64,000 nt of DNA. Source: JAKQIM01 sp029557965. Its GTDB lineage: Bacteria; Chloroflexota; Anaerolineae; Anaerolineales; UBA4823. Shown one piece after another: positions 17,147-25,086 of this stretch. Within the stretch, counting starts at the first letter, position 1, and the number at the start of each line of letters is the position of its first letter. The stretch spans positions 53,277 to 117,276 of the forward strand of contig DAOQUL010000005.1 of assembly GCA_035341015.1 (NCBI GenBank), read 5' to 3'. The notes below the pieces were generated by a model that saw only the letters and a program-made list of their open reading frames with translations, had not been told where the DNA came from and made no database searches. The position numbers were made by a program, and so were the translations under genes.

Positions 17147-18313
17147 TTATTCTTTCGTCCGCACGCGTTTGGCAATGCTATCTGCCAGCTTGAAGAACTG
17201 CTGCGAAGTCAGGTTATCGGGGTGCTGTGTAACCAGGGCAACATTGGCCCGCGCCGCCTGGTAAACCAGCTCTGGCGCTGCGGTGAACACGATCCCGATG
17301 GTATGTTTGAATTCTTTCTGCACCTGAGCCAGCGAGAACTGCATTTCAGAGCGCTGGCGGTTATACAGCACCGAGTTCACCCGGCCCTCGCCAAAACCGC
17401 GCCCGGCCAATTCTTCCAACAGCAGTTGAGAACGGGTGATTGTGGTGGGGATTGGTTCCAGGGCCAGGATCAATTCGTCACAAACCGCCAGGGCTTTATC
17501 GGTGATCGGCGAAATGGCCGGGCCAAGATCCAACACAATGTAATTGGCCAGGTACGAAAGGTGGCGGGTGATCATCTCGAAGTGGGCGTCGGAGGCCTGG
17601 TATTTGGCATCCGCGGGATTGTATGAGGCCAGCAGCAGCCGTGTCTCCGATTTGTGGGTCAATAGCTCAGACTCAACGTCCTTTAAGCCGATCTCGGCGG
17701 GATTCTTTTGCAGCAGGCGGTTCATCCCTTCGGGATTCAGGTAGCCCAACTCGAGAGCCAGGCTGCCCTCACCGGGGCGCAGCTCAGCCACAGCCACATC
17801 CTTGCGGGTGCGCGTGCGCAGGCTGATGCCCAGGTTGATGGCGATCGTCGATACGCCCAAGCCACCTTTGGCGGCAATGACACCAATCACATAGCCGCGT
17901 TCGCGGGCCGGGGCAGCCGGGGCAGCCGGTCCGCTGGTTTTACGTCCGCGCGCCAGCACCGCTTTGACGTGTGCAAACAACTCGCGCGGCTGCGTGGGCT
18001 TGGTCAGGTAATCATCTACGCCTGCCTCAAAGCCCATGACCTTGTCATCTACCTGAGATTTGGCCGTGAACATGATGATGGGGGTCGAGGCCGTGGAGGC
18101 ATTGGCGCGCAGGCGCCGGGTGACCTCGTAGCCATCCATGTCTGGCATCATGACATCCAACAAGATCAATTCGGGCTTCTCAGCCATTGCCATGGCCAGT
18201 GCTTGCTGGCCGTTGCTGGCGGCTACGATCTGGTAACCCTGGCGCTGCAACATCAAACCAACCAGGCGTAGGGTATCGACATCATCGTCTACTACTAAGA
18301 TTTTCTCAGGCAT
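17147..18313 (-). CDS. Response-regulator receiver fused to MinD/CpaE-like ATPase
   Basis: 388 residues from ATG 18313, chosen over GTG 18322 because GAGGA lies 9 bases before it. The N-terminal REC domain (about 1-120) has the phosphorylatable Asp in LILLDVMMPDMDGYEV and the lysine in YLTKPTQPRELF. After a proline/alanine-rich linker comes a MinD/ParA-type domain with a variant P-loop IAAKGGLGVSTIAINLG near residue 145 and LDLGPAISP near residue 245. This is the CpaE/TadZ layout, which localises pilus machinery in other phyla. No tad pilus genes are present here, so its target is unknown. It is paired with a GAF kinase. Confidence 0.88.
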   Translation of the reverse strand: MPEKILVVDDDVDTLRLVGLMLQRQGYQIVAASNGQQALAMAMAEKPELILLDVMMPDMDGYEVTRRLRANASTASTPIIMFTAKSQVDDKVMGFEAGVDDYLTKPTQPRELFAHVKAVLARGRKTSGPAAPAAPARERGYVIGVIAAKGGLGVSTIAINLGISLRTRTRKDVAVAELRPGEGSLALELGYLNPEGMNRLLQKNPAEIGLKDVESELLTHKSETRLLLASYNPADAKYQASDAHFEMITRHLSYLANYIVLDLGPAISPITDKALAVCDELILALEPIPTTITRSQLLLEELAGRGFGEGRVNSVLYNRQRSEMQFSLAQVQKEFKHTIGIVFTAAPELVYQAARANVALVTQHPDNLTSQQFFKLADSIAKRVRTKE

Positions 18314-18407
18314 GGAGGCCACTCCTCACTAAGATGACAGTCTTATTTGTATTGTCAGTCTAGCATAAACATTCAATCCCGGCAAGAGTATTGAGGGGAA
18401 TTTAAGC

Positions 18408-18413
18408 TATAAT
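18408..18413 (+). promoter_or_regulatory. -10 box of tilS
   Basis: TATAAT lies 9 bases before the tilS ATG at 18423, with no ribosome site between. The expected start of transcription is about three bases before the ATG. No -35 consensus is seen. Confidence 0.5.
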
Positions 18414-18422
18414 GACAGTAAG

Positions 18423-19862
18423 ATGCTAAAAGTTGTGCGCCAGGTCTTGCAAAACGAATGCGCTCTTGATGCTGGCCGGCCGCTGGTGGTGGGAGTTTCG
18501 GGCGGGCCAGACAGCCTGTGCCTTTTGGACCTCTTGCGGCGCGCCGGTTACCAGCCGGTGGTGGCACATTTGAACCACGGGCTGCGGGCCGAAGCTGCCC
18601 AGGATGCCGACAGCGTGGCTGGTGTGGCGGCGCGGCTGGGCCTGCCTTACGTCCAGGCCCAGGTGGATACGCCCGCTTATGCTGAGGCGAATGCCCTTTC
18701 AATTGAAGAGGCGGCGCGCATCTTGCGCTACCAATTTTTGTTTGAGCAGGCTCACCAGCACCATGCCCAGGCTGTGGCAGTGGGGCATACGGCCGATGAC
18801 CAGGTCGAAACGGTTTTGATGCACCTGCTGCGCGGCGCTGGTCTGGCGGGCTTAAAGGGCATGGTGTACCGTCTGCTGCCCAATCCCTGGAGCGCCGATA
18901 TTGCCTTGCTACGCCCACTGCTGGGTATCTGGCGCTCGCAGATTGTGGAGTACTGCGAAGATCACGATTTACAGCCGGTCTTGGACCGCAGTAACCTGGA
19001 TACTACTTATTTTCGCAACCGCCTGCGCCACGAATTGATCCCATACCTGGAAGGATACCAGCCGCGCTTGCGTTCAAGCCTGGCGCGCATGGCCGAGGTG
19101 TTGGCCGGAGAAGAGCAGGTCTTGCAAAGCGTGGTGGAAACGGCCTGGCAGCAGTGCGTCTTGCGCCAGGGGGCAGGCTACGTGGTCTTTGACCGGCAAA
19201 TCCTGGCGGGCTTTGGGCCGGGTGTACAGCGGCGCTTGCTGCGAAAAGCCATTGAGGTTCACCGGCCCGGGCTGCGCGATATCGATTTTGAGGATGTTGA
19301 GCGCGGCCTGGCCTTCTTGGCGGCGCCCCCGCAGACGAACCAGGTGGACCTGGTGGCGGGGCTGGGCCTGTTCTTAGAGCAGGGCTGCCTTTGGCTGGCA
19401 GCCTGGGAGGCGGACCTGCCCAACGGGCATTGGCCGGCCTTGGAGCCGGGGCAGACCCTGGCCTTTGAAGTGCCTGGGGTGCTGGCACTTCCGGGGGGAT
19501 GGTCGCTTCAATCTGAGTTGGTGGAAAATACTGCGCTTGCGTACCGCCAGGCGTTGGAAAACGGGGACCCATTCCAGGCCTGGATGGACGCTGACGCTTT
19601 GGAACTGCCGCTGATCCTGCGTTCCAGGCAGCGAGGCGATCGTTTCCAGCCCCTCGGTATGGCTGGACGGGTTGCCAAATTGTCAGACATAATGATAAAC
19701 TTAAAGCTCCCGCGCCGGGCTCGCCGCACCTGGCCTTTGATGTGTTCGGGCCAGGATATTGCCTGGTTGCCGGGTTACCGCCTGGGGCATGGGGCGCGTG
19801 TTCAACCCACAACGCGCCGGATTGCACATTTGCATTTATATCGAGGAGAGATGATGAGATGA
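18423..19862 (+). CDS. tilS: tRNA(Ile)-lysidine synthase
   Basis: 479 residues. The PP-loop ATP site VSGGPDSLCLLDLL begins near residue 25. VAHLNHGLRAEA, GHTADDQVETVLMHLLRGAGLAGLKGM and DRSNLDTTYFRNRLRHELIPYLE are the other synthase motifs. The C-terminal TilS substrate-binding domains end with LPRRARRTWPLMCSGQDIAWLPGYRLG. The enzyme converts C34 of tRNA-Ile(CAU) to lysidine so it reads AUA. The last codons overlap the start of the DUF47 gene (ATGA), so the two are coupled. Confidence 0.95.
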   Translation: MLKVVRQVLQNECALDAGRPLVVGVSGGPDSLCLLDLLRRAGYQPVVAHLNHGLRAEAAQDADSVAGVAARLGLPYVQAQVDTPAYAEANALSIEEAARILRYQFLFEQAHQHHAQAVAVGHTADDQVETVLMHLLRGAGLAGLKGMVYRLLPNPWSADIALLRPLLGIWRSQIVEYCEDHDLQPVLDRSNLDTTYFRNRLRHELIPYLEGYQPRLRSSLARMAEVLAGEEQVLQSVVETAWQQCVLRQGAGYVVFDRQILAGFGPGVQRRLLRKAIEVHRPGLRDIDFEDVERGLAFLAAPPQTNQVDLVAGLGLFLEQGCLWLAAWEADLPNGHWPALEPGQTLAFEVPGVLALPGGWSLQSELVENTALAYRQALENGDPFQAWMDADALELPLILRSRQRGDRFQPLGMAGRVAKLSDIMINLKLPRRARRTWPLMCSGQDIAWLPGYRLGHGARVQPTTRRIAHLHLYRGEMMR

Positions 19863-20485
19863 AGTGGTTCAATCGAAAAAGCAAGAAGCCCAACCGGTTT
19901 TTGGATCTACTGGTGCAGCAAGCTGAATTGACGGTCAAAGGAATGGAGATCTTGAAGCAGTACATGGCGGAGCCGGACGAAGGCTTGCGTGAACAATTGG
20001 ACAAAGTTGAAAAGGAAGCGGATGAAGTGCGGCGCATCTTGATCGATGATCTGAACCATACCTTCGTCACGCCTTTTGACCGGGAAGACATCTTCTCGCT
20101 TTCTCTGGCGATCGATGACATGGTCGATTATGCCAATTCGACCCTGGATGAGATGGTGATGCTCAAGGTTAAGCCTAACCAGTACCTGGCCAGGATCGCT
20201 TCACTGCTATCCGATGCGGCGGTAGAGATCAACCGCTCGGTGCTGCGCCTGGAAGATCATCCCAACGTGGCGAACGACCATGCCGTGCGCGCCAAAGCCC
20301 TGGAAAACCGGGTGGAATATGTGTACCGCGAGTCGTTGGTGGATCTGTTCTCGGCGCCAAAAGACCTGGATGGGGTGATGAAGATCCTTAAACTGCGCGA
20401 GATCTATCGCCACCTGTCGAATGCCGCCGATCGCGGCGACCAGGCTGCTAACGTGATTGGTGATATTGTGGTGAAGTGGATGTGA
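19859..20485 (+). CDS. DUF47 PhoU-like protein (putative phosphate transport regulator)
   Basis: 208 residues starting MKWFNRKSKKPNRFLDLL. ATG 19859 overlaps the tilS stop (ATGA) and follows GAGGAGAG; the upstream in-frame start at 19742 is rejected because it would overlap tilS by 121 bases. The protein is all-helical with DNEADEVRRI-like EKEADEVRRILIDDLNHTFVTPFDREDIFSL, typical of DUF47. In other bacteria DUF47 genes are next to PiT phosphate transporters and modulate uptake. No transporter is adjacent here. It ends in a strong bidirectional terminator. Confidence 0.88.
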   Translation: MKWFNRKSKKPNRFLDLLVQQAELTVKGMEILKQYMAEPDEGLREQLDKVEKEADEVRRILIDDLNHTFVTPFDREDIFSLSLAIDDMVDYANSTLDEMVMLKVKPNQYLARIASLLSDAAVEINRSVLRLEDHPNVANDHAVRAKALENRVEYVYRESLVDLFSAPKDLDGVMKILKLREIYRHLSNAADRGDQAANVIGDIVVKWM

Positions 20486-20491
20486 GCTATC

Positions 20492-20539
20492 TTTCTTAAG
20501 CAGAAGGCGGGCCATTCGGCCCGCTTTCTGCTTAAGAAA
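20492..20539. terminator. Bidirectional terminator, 22-bp stem
   Basis: TTTCTTAAGCAGAAGGCGGG plus two more bases forms a 22-bp stem with one G-T pair and a four-base ATTC loop. A-rich and T-rich ends flank it on either strand. It lies between the convergent DUF47 gene and recombinase-like gene and overlaps the latter's stop codon. Confidence 0.93.
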
Positions 20540-21429
20540 CTGATAACCTTTCCAATTTCATTTTTACTTCACGCCATTGGATCTTCGAGATGCCTAGTTT
20601 TTGGCGCACTTTATTGGGGTCTACATCTGACTGCCAATCGCTCAGGGCGCAGGTCCAGCGGCACATATCGAAAGAGAGATGCTTGCTCAGGCCGGCAGCT
20701 TCGCCCAGGTCTTCCAATAGATATTCCAGGCGGCGCGGCGACCAGGGGAACAGGCGGTCGCTGATGGGGTATTGGCCTTTGTATTCATTGTAGATTTCGG
20801 CCCAGTTTTCAGGCAGCGTGATCTTGCGTTCTTTATAACGGTGTTGGGGGCTGGCGTAGCGTACAAAGAGGATGGGGCCCTCTGGAGCCTCAAAGTCAAT
20901 GTGATTGGGGCTGATAGCCAGGCACTCACTCTTTTTGATGCCGGTGTTTAACAGCAGGGTTACCAATGCCAGCGGGCGGGCATCTGACGGCTGGGCGCGG
21001 CGGCTTTTCTCGGCCGCGGCCAACACCGCCTCGACCTCATCGGCAGTGAGCACCTGGGGAAGGGGGCTGACCACAGAATGCTGTACCACCCGTTCAGCCG
21101 GGTCGACCAGGATCACGCCGTATTGGTGCAGCCAGCGGAAGAATGCTTTGAGCGAGGTGATGCGGCGAGCGAAGGTTTTTGGGCTGCAGGGCACATCACG
21201 GGTATTCTGCATCCATTGTAAGAATAAATTCAGCTCATTGGTGCTGATCTCGCCCAGTGGGCGGTCGGGGGCCAAGAAGCCCGCCAGCAGCAAGACATCA
21301 GCGGTAAAGGCTTTGACGGTGTGCGGAGATTTGCCCTGGTCATTCAGGTAGATGCGCCAGGCGTTCACCGCCGGGAGGATGGGGGCCTGGGCGGTGATGT
21401 GGGTGAGGGGATTGTTTTCAGGAGACATG
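20532..21429 (-). CDS. Tyrosine-recombinase-fold protein lacking the catalytic residues
   Basis: 298 residues from ATG 21429, 5 bases after GAGAGG; GTG 21434 is an alternative. The N-terminal SAM-like core-binding domain (about 15-110) is intact, with FLQWMQ and a PKTFARRITSLKAFFRWLHQYG core. The C-terminal catalytic fold is recognisable but degenerate. The box I arginine of TGLRxSE is Lys (NTGIKKSECL), and the HxLRH box is DMCRWT, keeping only the arginine. The LGHS histidine is Ile (LGISK), and no tyrosine remains where the nucleophile should be. It is full length with a strong start, so it looks maintained as a DNA-binding or structural protein and not simply decayed. Confidence 0.82.
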
Positions 21430-21438
21430 GACACCTCT

Positions 21439-21462
21439 CTTTCGCATAGACTTTTCGTATAG
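21439..21462. repeat. Tandem 11-12 bp near-repeat in the promoter region of the recombinase-like gene
   Basis: CTTTCGCATAG and CTTTTCGTATAG lie side by side, one base apart, just upstream of the ribosome site of the recombinase-like gene. AGACT/AGTCT also form a small inverted repeat here. This could be an operator or a binding site for the encoded protein itself; that is inference. Confidence 0.45.
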
Positions 21463-21515
21463 TCTTAGTTTAGCAGAAACGAAGCCTGCTTGTCAAGCGA
21501 AAAGGCAGATCCTTA

Positions 21516-22067
21516 TCAGAGCCCCAAGTCGGGGGCGATGCGCCGCATCGCCAGGATCACATTCCCCACATGCTCCCATAACTCAATGCCGAACTCCTCG
21601 GCGGCCTTCGTGATTTCTTCTCGATTGGCCCCTGCAGCAAAAGAGCGGTCTTTCCACTTCTTCTTGACCGAAGAGGCTTCGAGGTCGTACAGGGCGCGGG
21701 AGGGGCGCACCAGGGCGGCAGCGGTGATCAGGCCGGTGATTTCATCGCAGGCGAAGAGGGCCTTTTCCATGCGGGTCTCGCGCGTTACCCCGCTGTGATC
21801 GGCATGGCTGAGCACAGCGCGCACCAGCGGCTCTGGCACGCCGCGCTGGCGCAAGATTGGCGCCCCCGCGGTGGGGTGCTCTTCGAGGGTGGGATGGATT
21901 TCCCAATCGAAATCATGCAGCAGGCCAGCCATGCCCCAGGTTTCAACATCTTCACCGTACTTCTCGGCGTAGAAGCGCATGGCAGCTTCCACCGCCAGCA
22001 TGTGACGTACCAGGCTTTCGTTTTTTACGAATTCACGTACCAGGGTGAGGGCAGTTGGTCGATCCAT
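21516..22067 (-). CDS. HD-domain hydrolase
   Basis: 183 residues. An HD domain has RHMLAVEAAM (first histidine), LLHDFDWEIHP with the HD pair at residues 51-52, HP near 65 and LSHAD near 88, a full metal-binding set. The family includes phosphohydrolases acting on nucleotides or signalling molecules; the substrate is not predictable. It resembles the stand-alone HDIG proteins often annotated as putative metal-dependent hydrolases. It lies 9 bases after the SanA-like gene on the same strand and about 85 bases upstream of the recombinase-like gene. Confidence 0.85.
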   Translation of the reverse strand: MDRPTALTLVREFVKNESLVRHMLAVEAAMRFYAEKYGEDVETWGMAGLLHDFDWEIHPTLEEHPTAGAPILRQRGVPEPLVRAVLSHADHSGVTRETRMEKALFACDEITGLITAAALVRPSRALYDLEASSVKKKWKDRSFAAGANREEITKAAEEFGIELWEHVGNVILAMRRIAPDLGL

Positions 22068-22076
22068 GATTCACTC

Positions 22077-22736
22077 CTATGTATCTGGGAAGATGGGCTC
22101 GGGGTTGCCGAGCACGGGCAGTGGGCGCAGCAGGTGCACTTCAAACAGGGCGTTCAGCGTGGCAGGCAGCTCGCGCAGGTTCCAATACAACTGGGAAGAG
22201 CGCCGGTAATCACGCCGGTCAGCGGCAACCCCTACGGGGTCTAATCCTAGTGCCTGGCAGGTATAGATTGCGCGCGGCATGTGGAACTTCTGCGTTACCA
22301 AGATCACTTCGTGCAAGCCAAAGATCGCCCCGGCGCGGTAACAGGTATCGTAAGTGCTGCGCCCGGCATAATCGAGCACAATGGCTTCATCGGGCACGCC
22401 CAGGCTGAGGGCATAAGTGCGCATGGCGGCTGGCTCATTGTATTCCACCACGCGGTTATCGCCGCTCATCAAGATCTTCTCAACCTTGCCCGAAAAGTAC
22501 AGTTCGGCCGCGGTTGCCACCCGATCGCGCAGCACGGGGGTAGGGCTGCCATCGCGCCAAAGGCCGGCCCCAAAGACCACCGCTGCCGGACGGGCTGGAA
22601 CCTGCACCAGGTTGTATTGACGCGGCCCGGTAGAAAGCAGCGCCAGGAGGCGCGAAAGCAAGAGCGCCGAGGCCCCGGTTACTACTATGACCTGAATTAG
22701 CCTGAACACATGTTTGATAAATCGATTTCGCATCAA
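22077..22736 (-). CDS. SanA/ElyC/YdcF-family membrane protein (DUF218)
   Basis: 219 residues. One N-terminal membrane segment (about 10-30) is followed by a DUF218 domain with VVFGAGLWRDGSPTPVLRDRV, ILMSGDNR, EPAAMRTYALSLGVPDEAI, STYDTCYRAGAIF and ILVTQKFHMPRAIY. This is the SanA branch (vancomycin high-temperature exclusion protein), implicated in envelope integrity in enterobacteria. The biochemical activity is unknown. It overlaps no gene and heads a two-gene run with the HD protein. Divergent from the padR gene. Confidence 0.87.
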   Translation of the reverse strand: MMRNRFIKHVFRLIQVIVVTGASALLLSRLLALLSTGPRQYNLVQVPARPAAVVFGAGLWRDGSPTPVLRDRVATAAELYFSGKVEKILMSGDNRVVEYNEPAAMRTYALSLGVPDEAIVLDYAGRSTYDTCYRAGAIFGLHEVILVTQKFHMPRAIYTCQALGLDPVGVAADRRDYRRSSQLYWNLRELPATLNALFEVHLLRPLPVLGNPEPIFPDT

Positions 22737-22800
22737 ATAATTCTACCCCAGAAATCTCCGAAAGCGAGGCAATATCCTCGCAAAGGCCCGGTACCATCCC

Positions 22801-22829
22801 TTGACAATTGTGCTCAACAAGGATACTAT
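22801..22829 (+). promoter_or_regulatory. Promoter of padR (22865)
   Basis: A perfect TTGACA (22801-22806) and TACTAT (22824-22829) are spaced by 17 bases, 35 bases upstream of the padR ATG. The A+T-rich leader up to the ATG contains TACAAGTTGAATACATAA, a loose dyad that might be an autoregulatory site. Confidence 0.75.
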
Positions 22830-22864
22830 TATACAAGTTGAATACATAATTATGGATATAGATC

Positions 22865-23431
22865 ATGTCACTTGAACACGCCATTTTAGGATTTCTAAAC
22901 TACGAGCCGATGACTGGGTATGAGCTAAAGAAGATCTTTGACCAGTCTATCAAACACTTCTGGCCTGCTAAGCAGAGCCACATTTATCGTGTCCTGCCGC
23001 AAATGGAGGAAAAGGGCTGGCTGACGGTGGAGGTGATCCAGCAGGATACCCGCCCCGCCCGCAAGGTGTATCACCTGACCGAGCGCGGTCGGGCTGAGCT
23101 GCAAGCCTGGCTGGCAGCCGACCAGCCGCCGTCTGAGACGCGCCTGGCCTGGCTGATCCAGCTCTTCTTTGCCGGACAGCTCAGCGATGAGGTGGTATTG
23201 GGGTTGTTGGAGCACCAGGCATCCTTGATCCGCCACCGTTTGCAGCGCTTGGGTGGTATCCCGGCTGAGAGCAGCCAGCAAATGGATGGCAGCGAAACGC
23301 CGCGCGACCGATTCTATTGGATGTTGACGGTGGATTATGGCGTGGCAAGTGCCATTGCCCAACTTCGCTGGCTAGAAGAAGTGATTGCCCGCATCCGGCG
23401 CAGCCAATACGAGCTGCCGACGATCGGATAA
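22865..23431 (+). CDS. PadR-family transcriptional regulator with C-terminal vinculin-like helical domain
   Basis: 188 residues. The N-terminal winged helix (about 1-85) has the PadR core ILGFLNYEPMTGYELKKIFDQS and HIYRVLPQMEEKGWLTVE, then the wing PARKVYHLTERGRAEL. The C-terminal half (about 95-185) is helical, as in subfamily-1 PadR proteins. Such repressors control transporters, detoxification or envelope genes and usually their own gene. The following gene, an Lnt-like acyltransferase, starts 67 bases downstream and may be the co-transcribed target. Confidence 0.92.
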   Translation: MSLEHAILGFLNYEPMTGYELKKIFDQSIKHFWPAKQSHIYRVLPQMEEKGWLTVEVIQQDTRPARKVYHLTERGRAELQAWLAADQPPSETRLAWLIQLFFAGQLSDEVVLGLLEHQASLIRHRLQRLGGIPAESSQQMDGSETPRDRFYWMLTVDYGVASAIAQLRWLEEVIARIRRSQYELPTIG

Positions 23432-23498
23432 TGATCTTGTTGTGAGCAGTGCTGGCGACTGCCCACAGCGGGAATTGAGTCTTTCGATTGGAGAATTT

Positions 23499-24995
23499 AT
23501 GAGCGAGCCCCTTTTGATCAAGCTTTCTAACCCGCTGCGTGTGCTCTTGGGCTTATTGTGCGCAGCAGCAGGTGGTCTGGCGTTTGTGCTGGCTTTTCCG
23601 CCGTTTGAGATTTGGCCCTTGATCTTCATCGGCTGGGTGCTGGTGCTGTTTGCCCAATTCCGCCTGATGCCGCGCAAGCTGGGCTCACTGGCATCGGCCC
23701 TGGGTTTGTTCGTCTGGCTGCAAGGTTACCTGGGCCGGGTCTTTGCACCGGTCGGCTCTTACATGGCCTATCTGCCCCTGATCCTTTCTGTTTTTACCCT
23801 GTTTGCCGAGATGAGCCTGCTCCGTTTCCATGAGAAGACAGGCTACCGTTGGTTCGTGGCTTCGGGCGTCGCCAACTGGGCCGGCACCGAGTTGATCCGT
23901 CTGTTCGTGCCCATTGCCGGCACCTGGGCTTTCATTGCCACGCCCCTCTTCAGGCAGGTATGGCTGATCCAGCCGGTGAGCGTCTTTGGTATCATCGGCC
24001 TGGGTGCATTGATCTACTGGGTCAACCTGGCCTTGACCCTGATGCTGATGGGGCTTTTTGACCAGCGTTGGAAATTGGATGATGCCGTGGTGGCCATTTC
24101 TGACCGCCAGTGGAAACGCTGGATGCTGAGCGCGGGGGTTACTTTGGCCGCCTGGATCATCCTCAGCCTGGTGCTTCTGCGTCCTATGGATACCCCGCGG
24201 GTGACAGTGGCTGCCGTTCAACCGGCGGTCTCGCCGATCATCAATGCCAACCAGGGCCATGCAGACCTGGTTGAAGCGCTGCACGCCCGCATGCTCGAGC
24301 AGACGCGCCAGGCCGCAGACCAGGGCGCCCGCTTGATCGCCTGGCCAGAGGGCGGCTTCTTGTGGGACCCACAGGTGGAGGATAAGTTGGGCCTGGCGGG
24401 ATTGGCACAAGAAACCAACAGCTACCTGGCTGTGGGTTACGTAGTAAATATCCAGGAAGGTTTGTTCCGTAACGAGGCCACAGTGATCGACCCGCAAGGA
24501 CGCTTCTTGGGTGTGTTTGGCAAAGATCACCCGGTGGTCTTTGGCGGCGAGACCAGTCCCACGCGCGGCACCTACCCGGTGTATGACACAGAGATCGGCA
24601 AGCTGGGCACCATCATTTGCTACGACCTGGATTACACCGATACAGCTCGCAAGCTGGTTCGCCAGGGTGCTCAGTTGATCGCCGTGCCATCCAATGACTG
24701 GACCACCATTGCCGGCATTCATTACACCCACCTTGTTTTCCGCGCCGTTGAGAACCGCGTGGCCATGGTCAAGGCAGATGGCGGCTTTGACTCGGCCATC
24801 ATTGACCCGTATGGGCGTATTGTCAGCCTGGCAAGCTGTACCGAAGGCTGTGAGGCCACCGTAGTGGGCGAGGTGCAGTTGGGCTCTGGAGCCGGTACCC
24901 TGAACACCCGCCTGGGCGATTGGGTGGGCTGGCTGGCCCTGGCTGGAATGTTTTTTTTCATCTTCAGCAGTGGTTGGCTGGCCAAAAAGGCCTAG
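23499..24995 (+). CDS. Apolipoprotein N-acyltransferase-like protein (Lnt family)
   Basis: 498 residues from ATG 23499, preceded by TTGGAGAA; the longer frame to 23385 runs into the padR gene and is rejected. Six or so membrane helices at 15-190 and 225-245 are followed by a carbon-nitrogen hydrolase (nitrilase) domain. The catalytic triad is visible: Glu in LIAWPEGGFLW, Lys in VFGKDHPVVFGG, Cys in GTIICYDLDYTDTAR. A final membrane helix closes the protein. Lnt transfers the third acyl chain to lipoproteins. In a presumed monoderm this is notable, although Lnt homologues are known in actinobacteria. It ends at a strong terminator. Confidence 0.85.
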   Translation: MSEPLLIKLSNPLRVLLGLLCAAAGGLAFVLAFPPFEIWPLIFIGWVLVLFAQFRLMPRKLGSLASALGLFVWLQGYLGRVFAPVGSYMAYLPLILSVFTLFAEMSLLRFHEKTGYRWFVASGVANWAGTELIRLFVPIAGTWAFIATPLFRQVWLIQPVSVFGIIGLGALIYWVNLALTLMLMGLFDQRWKLDDAVVAISDRQWKRWMLSAGVTLAAWIILSLVLLRPMDTPRVTVAAVQPAVSPIINANQGHADLVEALHARMLEQTRQAADQGARLIAWPEGGFLWDPQVEDKLGLAGLAQETNSYLAVGYVVNIQEGLFRNEATVIDPQGRFLGVFGKDHPVVFGGETSPTRGTYPVYDTEIGKLGTIICYDLDYTDTARKLVRQGAQLIAVPSNDWTTIAGIHYTHLVFRAVENRVAMVKADGGFDSAIIDPYGRIVSLASCTEGCEATVVGEVQLGSGAGTLNTRLGDWVGWLALAGMFFFIFSSGWLAKKA

Positions 24996-25039
24996 ATCAC
25001 AAACAAAAACGGCGCACCTGCGCCGTTTTTGTTTGTGAT
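24996..25039. terminator. Rho-independent terminator after the Lnt-like gene
   Basis: ATCACAAACAAAAACGGCGC forms a 21-bp perfect stem closing a very small loop and ending in TTTTTGTTTGTGAT. The hairpin begins right after the stop codon. The T-rich arm gives termination on the plus strand and the A-rich arm makes it bidirectional. Confidence 0.93.
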
Positions 25040-25071
25040 TAAAGCCTCTTGCATAGAGGGGTTCAAGCGGG

Positions 25072-25077
25072 TACAAT
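25072..25077 (+). promoter_or_regulatory. -10-like box of folC
   Basis: TACAAT lies 9 bases before the folC ATG with no ribosome site in between. It fits the near-leaderless pattern seen for other first-in-operon genes in this window. Confidence 0.4.
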
Positions 25078-25086
25078 CCGTGAACG

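Noticed and set aside
19742..19858. 39-residue N-terminal extension of the DUF47 protein
   Set aside because: It would overlap tilS; the ATG at 19859 has GAGGAGAG and gives the family length.
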